A stretch of 64,000 bases of DNA from Blastomussa wellsi (taxonomy: Eukaryota > Cnidaria > Anthozoa > Scleractinia > Plerogyridae). The position numbers and the translations under genes are program-made. The stretch lies in the NCBI GenBank assembly GCA_947652115.1, contig OX393573.1, forward strand, positions 9,198,980 through 9,262,979. The letters are read 5' to 3'. The notes below the pieces were generated by a model. The model did no database searches. It worked only from the letters and a program-made list of their open reading frames with translations, and was not told the origin of the DNA. Shown here in pieces: positions 10,932 through 19,304 of the stretch. The number at the start of each line of letters is the position of its first letter. Position 1 is the stretch's first letter.

Positions 10932-11930
10932 ATGGCGTCGTTACGGGCGGTCGCGTGTTTTCTTGCTCTGTTCGCTTTTTCTATTTTCTACATCAAAAAG
11001 CAAGCCTTCTGCAGTTCGAACCTGCTATACGATACGGAGCAAAACCAAGGTTTACAAGAAACCTTTATCTACTCTTCGCTTTGGTCATACCGCGGATTAA
11101 ATGGAACTGGGCTTCGAACATCACGAACTTCGCTAATTCAGCTCCTTCTTCTCCTTTCAGGCGATATCGAAACTTGCCCTGGTCCGAGCGACAGATGTGG
11201 CTTGTGCCTAAAAGCTTTGAAGAAAAACCAAAGCAGGATGTCTTGCTCGCAGTGTCATTTGAAATTTCACCTGAAATGCTTCTGCTCTGATGACAGCGGG
11301 GTCAAGTGTAATTCTTGTCTTTCTAACAACAATAACACCCAAGATGGAGCTGACCAAGATCAACAAGAAAATGTTCATCGATATGACATCCCTGAACTTA
11401 GCGAACTTGTCTCTAAAAAGGGCCTTAAGGTTCTGCATCAAAACATTAGAGGTTTGTTGGCAAACAAAAGTATCATCTGCCAAATCTTGGATGGTTTTAG
11501 GAATATTCACATTTTCTCGGTCAGTGAAAGACATTTATTCCCCGAAAGTGAAGTTGAAGTCCAAACTGAACGTTACACGTTCATTGCAAAGTCAAGGGCT
11601 TCTGGTCAAGGGGGAGGTGTTGGTGTTTATATTTCTTCATCTATTCCCTTTCAAAGACGAATGGATCTCGAACAGGAGGATATTGAATGCATCTGGATCG
11701 AAATATTATTTCTTAAAACCAAAGGCTTTCCAGTTGGAATTATTTATCGCCCTCCGGATTCTTCTGAACATCTCTGCGAAAATTTCAATTACAAATTTGA
11801 ATCCATGCTTTCGACAGTATCTGCTGAAAACAAAGAATGTATTCTCTCAGGCGACATTAACTGCAACTATTTGGTGCCCTCGGATCACAAAGAAATTAAG
11901 TCCATTCTCTCTTACTTTGGTCTGAAATAA
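10932..11930 (+). pseudogene. CR1/L2-like LINE 5' part: leader, 2A-like motif, PHD-like finger, APE endonuclease
   Basis: Frame of 332 codons. Residues about 3-22 are hydrophobic (signal-like), about 70-86 read LLLLLSGDIETCPGP, close to a viral-type 2A peptide but with Cys in place of Asn in the NPGP tail. Residues about 88-130 carry Cys/His pairs (CGLC, CSQC, HLKCF, CNSC) of a PHD-like finger. From about 165 an APE endonuclease begins (KVLHQNIRGLLANK, then GGGVGVYISSSIPF, IYRPPDSS and SGDINCN). A TAA at 11928 interrupts it just before SSPTRVTRE, and similarity ends near 11970. Reverse transcriptase is missing. Opposite strand to MCCC2. Confidence 0.85.
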
Positions 11931-12045
11931 CTCATTAGCAGCCCCACGAGAGTTACGCGCGAGTCCATACACCAGGGACGCCAGGGATGCCAGAAACACC
12001 AATTTGGAGGCGGCGCCAAAAAAATATCTGCAAAAAATATCTGCA

Positions 12046-12222
12046 ATGCCGCCTGCAAAAGTGCTTTCCCCCAAAGAAATTCGAGAAATTGTCGCTGCAA
12101 GAGGCAAACTAGCACCCAGGGAGATACAAAAGAAATTCGGTATTGGCACAACAAGGCTCTACAGAATATGGAGAGAAGCAGGCGTTGTCGATGCCAAAAA
12201 AGGAATTTGTGCAATGGAATAG
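12046..12222 (+). CDS. Small helix-turn-helix protein (58 aa)
   Basis: Starts MPPAKVLSPKEIREIVAARG and continues KLAPREIQKKFGIGTTRLYR then IWREAG. The pattern of a resolvase/homeodomain-like HTH is clear: helix, APREIQKKFGI turn, recognition helix GTTRLYRIWR. I prefer the ATG at 12046 to the one at 12004 because the domain starts there. It probably binds DNA, perhaps as a regulator or part of the mobilisation machinery of the cassette. Family not recognised by name. Confidence 0.55.
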   Translation: MPPAKVLSPKEIREIVAARGKLAPREIQKKFGIGTTRLYRIWREAGVVDAKKGICAME

Positions 12223-12241
12223 AGTGCTCACAATTGGATAG

Positions 12242-12553
12242 ATGCAACAAAGAAAAAGAACAATGGATCTTGTGGTTCTGCCACCTGGTTGTGTGCCGCA
12301 TTTTCCTTTCCACCAATTCCACGCCCGAAAGAAAGAATGGGAGCAGCAAGAAGATAAAGTCTGGTGGAAGGATTGGAGAGCTCTTTGCAAGTTCTGCACC
12401 TCGATGGAAGACAATCCGGCCAACATTGTCGGCCATATCGATGCAGAGACTGCAGAAAAATGGTTGGACTGGGGACTGGGAGAGCTTTTTATTGTTGCTT
12501 GCCGGGGGAGTTTTGTTTTCTGCACCAAAGGTGGATTGGTTGTTGCGAAATAG
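12242..12553 (+). CDS. Hypothetical protein (103 aa) downstream of HTH gene
   Basis: Follows the HTH ORF by 19 bases in another frame. Trp-rich and charged (KKEWEQQEDKVWWKDWRALC, later AETAEKWLDWGLGELF) with two Cys near CKFC. No family recognised. It could be the continuation of the HTH protein after a frameshift, or a separate protein. Confidence 0.4.
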   Translation: MQQRKRTMDLVVLPPGCVPHFPFHQFHARKKEWEQQEDKVWWKDWRALCKFCTSMEDNPANIVGHIDAETAEKWLDWGLGELFIVACRGSFVFCTKGGLVVAK

Positions 12554-12821
12554 TTTGTCTACGCCAGGGCAACACGGCGGCTTTTTTTCTTGCTCGGTGT
12601 CGTTTTCTCCTCCCCAAGCCGGCAATGCAATGGTGTTTTTCTTTTTTCTAGCACGTGGAGGCCTCCCATTGCCTCGATCTCTCTTTCCAGGAAGTACCCG
12701 TGCGTTGGGGTTTCTTCGTCTGTTTTCGGTTCCCCGTCTTCGCCGAGTGGGAGCAGGAATAGAATGGTCCGCGGAGAGTTTCGGAAGGTTGTCGTTGCGA
12801 AACGTTTGGCTATTTACTCTC

Positions 12822-15391
12822 CTACCAGCAAGTCTGTTGTTTTTTTTTCGTGTCTTTGTTTGCTGGCGCAGAAACTTTTCGGAAAATGGTTTTGGTTTTG
12901 GCGAGATCTGCGCAAAGTTTGTCGTATTCTTTGCATTTCGCCCCAAGAGCCCGCAAGATTGGGAGTCGACGAGGGTCTGGGGCTTCGAGAACTTGTATTG
13001 GATTCCACACAACTTTTTTGCCCTCGTTGGACTGGAAGATTTCGGGGATTTGATTTGCAACCCCAACCCTCCAAGCTTGCCGACACCGTCGAAAGCTACA
13101 AGCCAGAAAAGTTTCCGACCAAATTTGTCTTCCTCCTTGCGGAAGAAGGCCGCGCATTCGTGGAGGATTTTTCGCAGACCTTTTGTCGCCCAAACAGAAA
13201 CACACACAGAATTTGGTTCCTGCAAGACAACCCGATATTGCTCTTCTTTCGCGCGAAAACCAAGAACTTTCCATATCTTGTTTGCGGCCAGCTCCGAAAC
13301 TTTTTTTGTGCCCTTCACAAGAGCGTCGAAGATTTTTTCGCGGGTCTCCCGGCTTTTTCTTTCTATTTTTTTTCTTTCTCTCGGCGTACAAACGAAGGGT
13401 CTCTATTTCCGCTTGGCGAATCTTTGTGTTTTCTTCCTCTTTTTTGCGCCGATTTTCTTCTCTTTCCCAGTGGGCTCGTTTCCACTCCTCGGCTGTGCGG
13501 GCGTACCGAAGCTCCTCGAGAACTTTCTCTCTGTTTCTTGTGGAAAGCGCAGATATTTGCCGCTGTTGGGCGATTTCTGGCACTTCTTGGAGCTCGTATT
13601 GTGAAGAATCGTTGCCGATGGCGTGGCATTTTTTGGTCCGCCATTCCCACACGATCTTGTCTGTTGGCAGCAGAAGTGTTGGCAGGTTGCCTCCGTTTGG
13701 GTGGAGCTGTGTCGGTTTTTTGCTCGCTGCGAGGATGGTGCGGGTGTTTGCGTCTTTCTGAAAACAGCGGAGCGGTCCGAGCTCCACCCCTTCGTCGTCA
13801 GCGGCCAGAATGTCGACCCGGAAAATCGGGCAAGACCGGAAGCCGAAGTCCCCTGCTGCCCACTGCACTGCTTTTTCCCACTTGGTTGGGTCCTCGACAT
13901 TCGCTGGGGCGGGGCGCACGTGGACTCCAAAGATCCGGCCTGTTGTTGTGTGGCCGCCCCACGCGACGAAGATTTGGCCTTGTGGTCTGTCCGCGAGAAC
14001 AAGGCACCTGTCGAGGGTGGCGGCGAGGTTTTGCCACTGCTTGCTGGGCGGTTGGACCACAAAGAGAGCTTGTTCGTCGCCGTCGACAGAAACCTGCGCC
14101 AAGACATTCTCGATGCAGATGGAAGCTTTCTCGTTCGATAGTTCGTCGAGTGGGAGGCCGTACAAAGTGGTTTCGATTCGAGTACAACCTCGGGCTTGCA
14201 CGTCTGGGTGGAAGAATGTTTGGCGGAGCCGCTGGTTGGGGCAGTCGGCGTATTCTGCCAGGTGCCCGCCAACAAGCTCGCGGATTTCTCCTGCCTCGAA
14301 ATTCGAAATGACTTTGTTGTACATCTTGTTTCGGGTGGTTGTGGTTTCTTCTGTGGTCTCGAGCCAGGTGCAGCAGTGCTCCCCGACGCTGGCAGTGTTG
14401 TCCAGGAGCCGGGGCCTATTTTCTACTATTGCGGCGGACAAACTCCCTGCTGTTTCGAATCCAAGGTAGTCCACAAGAGCTTTGCAATCCAATGTGCCCG
14501 AAATGTGCAATCCAATGTGCAATCCAATGTGCCCGTCTTGTGTGTAGTCGATGGAGTAGATATCGTAGCCGAAGCCCCCGACCAGACGATTTGCGAAAAC
14601 CGGCAGCGCCTGGTGCAACTCTTCCATTGGGACTTCGGAAACGTCGCATTTCGCCACGAAATAGCCGGCGATCTCTTCCTCGGGGTGTAGATCAAACCAG
14701 CTTCTTTTTGCCCTGTGCCAGGTGTTTTTCTCGATTCTCTCGATGGTGGCGCGGATTGCACTGTTTTCCGCTTTCCCTTGCCCCACTGTTTGTGGACGAA
14801 GTTTGTTGTGTAGCGTTTCCCCAGGACATTTTCCAAAGCTATTGCGATGTTTGCCACGACCGTTTTTGCCATGCCTTGTGGGCCCTCGGTGCAGGAGATT
14901 TTTCCTCTCTTGCAGACGCACTCCTCTCTGGAAAGATAGCCAAATACGAAGATGTCATCGACGAAAGGCGGAAGACCAGCCAATGGCCACAGATTCGTGC
15001 GGCCGAGGTTCCCTGCCAGATAGTCGACCTTGGCGATGTCGGCCAGAAGATTGCTGTCCCAGGCGTTTTCCAGAAGAAGATGGGCCGAGACAGATTCTCG
15101 CACCGTAGACCCATGCTTTCGAAGGTTTGTCTTGTCGCGACGTTCGTCGCTGCAACGTTGTTTGCAGCGGGTGTTGAGAGGGGTGGTGTGGCTTCGTTTT
15201 CGGGCCCGGAGAAAAACAAAGCTACAATATTGGAAGGTTGCGGAACCACTGTTCCGTTGTCGAAATCCACTAGCTGTTGCGAAGACATTCTTGTATACTT
15301 TTTCGGCAACGTATTTGTTCAATTGGGGGATTTTGGCAACTTGTTTGATGTTTGTTTTTGTGCCCTGCTGGCAAAGCAGCTCTTGTGACAA
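12822..15391 (-). pseudogene. Large frameshifted protein of the GC-rich cassette; possible replication-initiator-like
   Basis: Minus strand. The coding signal moves between frames: about 15309-15110, 15110-14770, then 14770-12822 (699-codon frame 14921-12822), and part of 13318-13080 in a further frame. Segments that look genuine: NLLADIAKVDYLAGNLGRTN, FVDDIFVFGYLS, FDLHPEEEIAGYFVAKCDVS, YDIYSIDYTQDGHIG, TTTRNKMYNKVISNFEAGEI, HPDVQARGCTRIETTLYG, then a charged coiled-coil (EEWKRAHWEREENRRKKEEE) and a basic tail. The order D-x-T-x-D, R-x-K-x-YNK, R-x-E recalls bacterial/phage rolling-circle initiation factors (Rep_trans type), but no clear HUH motif is seen. A short tandem repeat (HIGLHI) sits beside the acidic motif. 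At least three frameshifts; function is not established. Confidence 0.5.
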
Positions 15392-15528
15392 AGTGGTATT
15401 TGTGCCAAAAGTGGTCTGGCTTGTGGCAATGGAAAAATGGAAGAAAAAAAGTTGCCGAAAATTTGGGTGCCGAAAAAAAAGTGCGCTCTCCTAACATACC
15501 TGAGTGCTTAAAAGACAAAATTTCAGCA

Positions 15529-15534
15529 CTCTGA
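15529..15534 (+). repeat. Polinton target-site duplication, left copy
   Basis: CTCTGA directly before the left terminus; the same six bases follow the right terminus at 34550-34555. Six-base duplications are the hallmark of Polinton integrases. Confidence 0.95.
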
Positions 15535-16326
15535 AGTAGTATAGATGTTAACGGGTTCAGCGCATTTTACCATCAGCTGATTTTATCAGCAGAATTTTTC
15601 AGCAGAATTTTTCAATAATTTTTTTCAATAATTTTTTTCAATAATTTTTTGACTGAATTTTTTTCAATAATTTTTTGACTGAATTTTTTGACTGAATTTT
15701 TTGACTGAATTATCAAACTAAAATCTAATATTGAAATCCAATATTAAATCTCAGTATTGTATTTCAGTATTGAATCTCAAGTAGTATAGGGAATGGGGAA
15801 ATAAGCGCATTTTACCATCAGCTGATTTTATCAGCAGAATTTTTCAGCAGAATTTTTCAATAATTTTTTTCAATAATTTTTTGACTGAATTTTTTGACTG
15901 AATTTTTTGACTGAATTATCAAACTAAAATCTAATATTGAAATCCAATATTAAATCTCAGTATTGTATTTCAGTATTGTATTTCAGTATTGAATCTCAGT
16001 ATTGGATATTAGCTAGATAATTCAGTACTGGATATTAGTCCTGTTGTTAAAACTGGGGAATTGAATGATATTATCTATACGAAGTATAGATAATGTTCCA
16101 TTACATGGTGTTAGATATATAATACTGGAATCCAGTATTATATATAAGTATTAAATCTCAGTATTGTATTTCAGTATTGAATCTCAGTATTGGATATTAG
16201 TAGTATAGGACTTGGGGGAATAGGGCCATTTTACCATCAGCTGATTTTTTCAGCAGAATTTTTCAATAATTTTTTGACTGAATTTTTCTGCTGAATTTTT
16301 CAGTTTTATTTGTTAGCGCATTTTTT
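15535..16326 (+). repeat. Polinton left terminal inverted repeat
   Basis: Mirrors 33754-34549 with few differences. Composed of three stacked terminus-like modules, each starting AGTAGTATAG and soon after containing CATTTTACCATCAGCTGATT: at 15535, 15780 and 16199. Between them are runs of TTGACTGAATTTT and CAGTATTGAATCT-type repeats and a 25-bp palindrome. Confidence 0.95.
16070..16094 (+). other. 25-bp palindrome in left TIR
   Basis: ATTATCTATAC-GAA-GTATAGATAAT: perfect 11-bp arms around a 3-base spacer. Repeated in the right TIR at 34016-34040. Could be a hairpin or a dimeric protein-binding site. Confidence 0.85.
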
Positions 16327-16592
16327 AAAACCTTAAAAACACATCTGAAATAGCTGTTGAAGTTAGTATTCTTTTACTCAAGGCTGTTACCTGGTTTTTA
16401 CTCTGTTTTGTTGTCGATGAAATGTCCGGCCCGGTCGTGAACTCTTTTCTGATCTTTTTTTCTGATAAATAATTCATTTTTTGGATATCAGAATTGGATT
16501 ATAGGCCTGTTGTTTAAAATGTTTATGAAAATGTTTATGAAAATGTTTTTTGTAAGATAATCTAATTACATTCAACCAACTGTATTATATGT
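16327..16592. other. Polinton non-coding stretch
   Basis: Between the left TIR and the first gene. Contains a short GC-rich patch (TGTCCGGCCCGGTCGTGAAC) in otherwise A/T-rich sequence. Nothing else recognised. Confidence 0.5.
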
Positions 16593-16907
16593 TTATATCA
16601 TTTGTTCTAACATCATATCAAATGACTTATTATATCTGAGATAAGATTGTCTTACTTCTCTTTGTACATCTTTTATTGATCTATTTCTTATATCATCATC
16701 ACTTTCATCTATTCCATAATAATCATTATATTTATATGTCCTTGAAATTCTATCACGAATTAATGTATCTAAAATGTCTTTCCATAATTCATCTTTTTTT
16801 ATTTCATTATCTATATGTTTATGCGTATTTAAATGACTTTTTTTACTATTTAATTTGTAATCTTTATTACAAATTTCACATGTCCAATATTCAACAGTTT
16901 TTTCCAT
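16593..16907 (-). CDS. C2H2-type zinc-finger protein (104 aa), Polinton
   Basis: N-terminal finger: WTCEICNKDYKLNSKKSHLN followed by THKH, i.e. C-x2-C-x12-H-x4/5-H. The rest is charged and helical with several Asp/Glu (GIDESDDD). Small finger proteins of this kind are common near Polinton ends and may bind DNA. It is divergent from the plus-strand VLTF3-like gene; the 53-bp gap is very A/T-rich and probably carries both promoters. Confidence 0.7.
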   Translation of the reverse strand: MEKTVEYWTCEICNKDYKLNSKKSHLNTHKHIDNEIKKDELWKDILDTLIRDRISRTYKYNDYYGIDESDDDIRNRSIKDVQREVRQSYLRYNKSFDMMLEQMI

Positions 16908-16960
16908 TATATATTCTATATATTTTTTTAAAAATTATTTTTTATATAATTATATATAAG

Positions 16961-17570
16961 ATGAGTTGCAATGATGACATACATAATGAATTAAAAATTA
17001 TTGATCAATATAATTGTCCTTTTTGTGATAAACAGTTGACATATAATAATAAGATGGAAAATGAAAAATGTTGTGATAATCAAAATGTCATTAATTTAAA
17101 TGGAATAAATACATGTAGGTTTAGTTGATGGTTATAACTTCACAATGAATAAGTTTAATTTCTATGAAAATATGTATAAAATGAAAAGGAAATCTATATA
17201 TAATCGCAAATACCATATTGAGAATTTGATTAATAAATTATATTTTAATAATAATGTTCAATTAACTTATAATCAAAGGGAACGGATTTATAAAGCATTC
17301 AATGAGATTGATAATGTTATACACTTAGTTGATAATAGTCGTAAACGAATTATTAATATTAAATTTATAATCATACAACTGTTTAAGATTATGAATATTC
17401 ATTATAAAGATATCACTTCAACAAAATCAAAAAAGACACTAGCATTTTATAATAAATATTGGAATGAAATAATGAATCTAATTGGTGATAAAATTAAATC
17501 TATTCTTCAAGACAAAATATCTGATCATATTTTTTATAAAATTTATCAACAACAGGTCCAGTATCAATAA
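16961..17570 (+). pseudogene. VLTF3-like late transcription factor, broken by a frameshift
   Basis: Two frames: 16961-17128 (55 codons: NCPFCDKQL zinc-ribbon start and a second Cys cluster) and 17145-17570 (141 codons: YNRKYHIENLINKL and an all-helical region). Order and motifs match the poxvirus late transcription factor VLTF3 family found in many Polintons and giant viruses, where a zinc ribbon precedes a helical domain. The reading frame changes by one base near 17115, inside the last zinc-binding knuckle, so the product is split. In the family this protein drives late (structural) gene transcription. Its tail overlaps the next, convergent gene by 71 bp. Confidence 0.7.
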
Positions 17571-17994
17571 CATAACTATCAATATTATTCATTGAATTAA
17601 TCAAAAGTTCTTTATTAAATTCACCCAATCTCATTGCATTTTTTATCATAATTAATAGATGATTATAACTTTGATAAGCATATGTTGAATTTTGTATTTT
17701 CAAATCAAGGTCTTTATGCTTCATCCAACCTTGAATTAGAAGTGCTGTCGTACTAATAGCAATCAAACTAACACCACCTGTTGCTAAAGAAGAGGCTATA
17801 CCTCCAGAAGCAAAGATGATAGACAGTGAGTTCCCCAACAATTTCCATTTTCTAAAGTGTTTTACAGCTTGTTTATATACCCAACACTTTCTATGATATG
17901 TGTGGTAGTATGATTTTAATTCCTTTATCTGATTTTCTGTCAGTTTGTTTGATATGTGATTCCAGTTAAATATGCTTTTACGTTGATCTTTCAT
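17500..17994 (-). CDS. Two-helix membrane protein (164 aa)
   Basis: Helical N-terminal part (ENQIKELKSYYHTYHRKCWV), then two close hydrophobic segments at about residues 54-87 (LGNSLSIIFASGGIASSLAT, VSLIAISTTALLIQG) and a soluble C-terminal half ending with a charged tail. The layout (helix, two glycine-rich membrane helices, helical tail) resembles SLATT-type 2TM proteins, but I cannot assign it to that family by eye. Preceded by TATATTATAT directly before the ATG. Possibly a membrane-active or virion protein. Confidence 0.65.
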   Translation of the reverse strand: MKDQRKSIFNWNHISNKLTENQIKELKSYYHTYHRKCWVYKQAVKHFRKWKLLGNSLSIIFASGGIASSLATGGVSLIAISTTALLIQGWMKHKDLDLKIQNSTYAYQSYNHLLIMIKNAMRLGEFNKELLINSMNNIDSYVIDTGPVVDKFYKKYDQIFCLEE

Positions 17995-18051
17995 ATATAA
18001 TATATTATATTTTCTTACATCATATAATATATTATATTTTCTTCCATCATA

Positions 18052-18177
18052 TTATATATTATCTATACTTCCATCTATTTGTTCAATAACATCCTCAACT
18101 TCATCTATTGTTTTTCTGCAGCAAAGAATGAAATCTTTTACTTTCTTCAACCAAATTCTTATCTTTTCAGTTTTCAT
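18052..18177 (-). CDS. Small protein (41 aa) with adjacent cysteines
   Basis: Short ORF between two minus-strand genes: starts MKTEKIRIWLKKVKDFILCC and has an acidic second half (IDEVEDVIEQIDGSID). Amphipathic N-terminal helix followed by Cys-Cys suggests a peripheral, perhaps acylated, membrane peptide. Supported by position in the gene series, a TATATAA-rich leader and lack of alternative use of the gap. Function unknown. Confidence 0.4.
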   Translation of the reverse strand: MKTEKIRIWLKKVKDFILCCRKTIDEVEDVIEQIDGSIDNI

Positions 18178-18188
18178 ATATTAATTGA

Positions 18189-19280
18189 TTATATAAAGTA
18201 TGTTCCTCTCAATTTCTCAAGAAATAATATTTTATGAAATTCTAGGTTATTTACAGCATAAAATTTAGGGCTGAATCCAATACGTTGAACATGTTGTGAG
18301 AATGTTAAAACGATTCTTCTAAAGTTGATATTTGCAGTCACTGTTTCATTGATGAAAACTGCGTTATCGCATAGACAAAGCTGCCAAAGATTGCCTCTTT
18401 TTGCAAACCAAATCATTATTTGTTTATTTTCATAATTTGATGATATTGCTTTGGAAAATTTCCTTCCAAAAATACTAAATTCCAATGAATCTTTATGAAT
18501 TACGATAAAGACGATTTGATATGACCCAGATGTCCAGAATTGAATCATTTGGGTATTTTTACTATGCTTAAAAGTAACCATCAACGTCATATCCTTATTT
18601 ATGTCTATAGTATCATATAGGTCAAAATGCGCTACTAACACAAAACCATTACATTTATCAAAATCATCTAAATCCCTTACTGGGGTAAAAATCAATCGGT
18701 TATTTATTTTGTTAACAACAGCACCATTTGCTGTTTTATTGATATTAAACATATTTGGGTCAAGACAATCAAACCAATCATCAAATAACTCTTCATAATA
18801 GCTTTGTTTCTGTTTTTTATTGATTAAATCATTCAATTTTGTTTCAAGACTTAAACAGTATGCAACAAGTTGTTTATAATTAACAGCACCAGAATCAACA
18901 GTATCTTCTTTTATCCCAATAATTTCTTTACTACCCATATCAATAACTTCATTCATTACAATTTTACCATCACCAACAGTCCATAAAGCATCATAAATAC
19001 TTGGTTCTACATTTGATTGAATACCTTTAACACCATAAAATAGTATGTATGTCTGAAGTTTTGTAGTATATGATATCCCTGTTTTCATTTTCATAATAAC
19101 ATCGATATATAAATAGTTGTTTCCAATATTTTGTGTTTTAGTGAACTGAACAATCAATCTGACATAATTATTAAAGACCTTTTTCAAAACATTATGAATC
19201 GTTTCAATGGTACTAACACCATTGATAGATATAGTATCACGATCGATACTGTTATCAGTCCAAATAAGTTCAAAAGCCAT
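18189..19280 (-). CDS. Fibre/attachment-like protein with lectin-like C-terminal domain (363 aa)
   Basis: Follows the fibre-like gene by 24 bases on the same strand. The N-terminal half is mixed beta (DRDTISINGVSTIETIHNVL), the middle has a short helix (YKQLVAYCLSLETKLNDLIN), and about residues 205-355 read like a beta-sandwich of the LamG/concanavalin type (FVLVAHFDLYDTIDINKDMT, QMIQFWTSGSYQIVFIVIHK, KQIMIWFAKRGNLWQLCLCD). I infer a surface protein, perhaps the head domain of the spike, from domain style and neighbour. No sequence family was recognised. Confidence 0.5.
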   Translation of the reverse strand: MAFELIWTDNSIDRDTISINGVSTIETIHNVLKKVFNNYVRLIVQFTKTQNIGNNYLYIDVIMKMKTGISYTTKLQTYILFYGVKGIQSNVEPSIYDALWTVGDGKIVMNEVIDMGSKEIIGIKEDTVDSGAVNYKQLVAYCLSLETKLNDLINKKQKQSYYEELFDDWFDCLDPNMFNINKTANGAVVNKINNRLIFTPVRDLDDFDKCNGFVLVAHFDLYDTIDINKDMTLMVTFKHSKNTQMIQFWTSGSYQIVFIVIHKDSLEFSIFGRKFSKAISSNYENKQIMIWFAKRGNLWQLCLCDNAVFINETVTANINFRRIVLTFSQHVQRIGFSPKFYAVNNLEFHKILFLEKLRGTYFI

Positions 19281-19304
19281 TGTGTAATCATTGTTAGGTA
19301 AAAC

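Larger units (their letters stand above)
11975..15528. other. GC-rich cassette of unknown type
   Basis: About 3.5 kb visibly richer in G+C than the A/T-rich surroundings. It contains two small plus-strand ORFs and a long minus-strand frameshifted gene arranged tail to tail around 12.55-12.82 kb. It follows directly on the truncated LINE and ends at the target-site duplication of the Polinton. The sequence right of the Polinton (34,556-35,230), also relatively GC-rich, may be its other side, since the Polinton inserted here. I found no terminal repeats by eye. Confidence 0.5.

Noticed and set aside
12590..14311. 573-codon plus-strand open frame opposite the cassette protein
   Set aside because: Low-complexity, Arg/Phe/Ser-rich translation typical of the antisense of a GC-rich gene; the minus strand holds ordered, motif-like blocks.
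14339..15388. 349-codon plus-strand open frame
   Set aside because: Antisense shadow of the same minus-strand gene, with no recognisable domain.
16070..16094. loxP site
   Set aside because: Only superficially similar (inverted arms, TATAC/GTATA); arms and spacer differ from loxP, and no partner recombinase is encoded.
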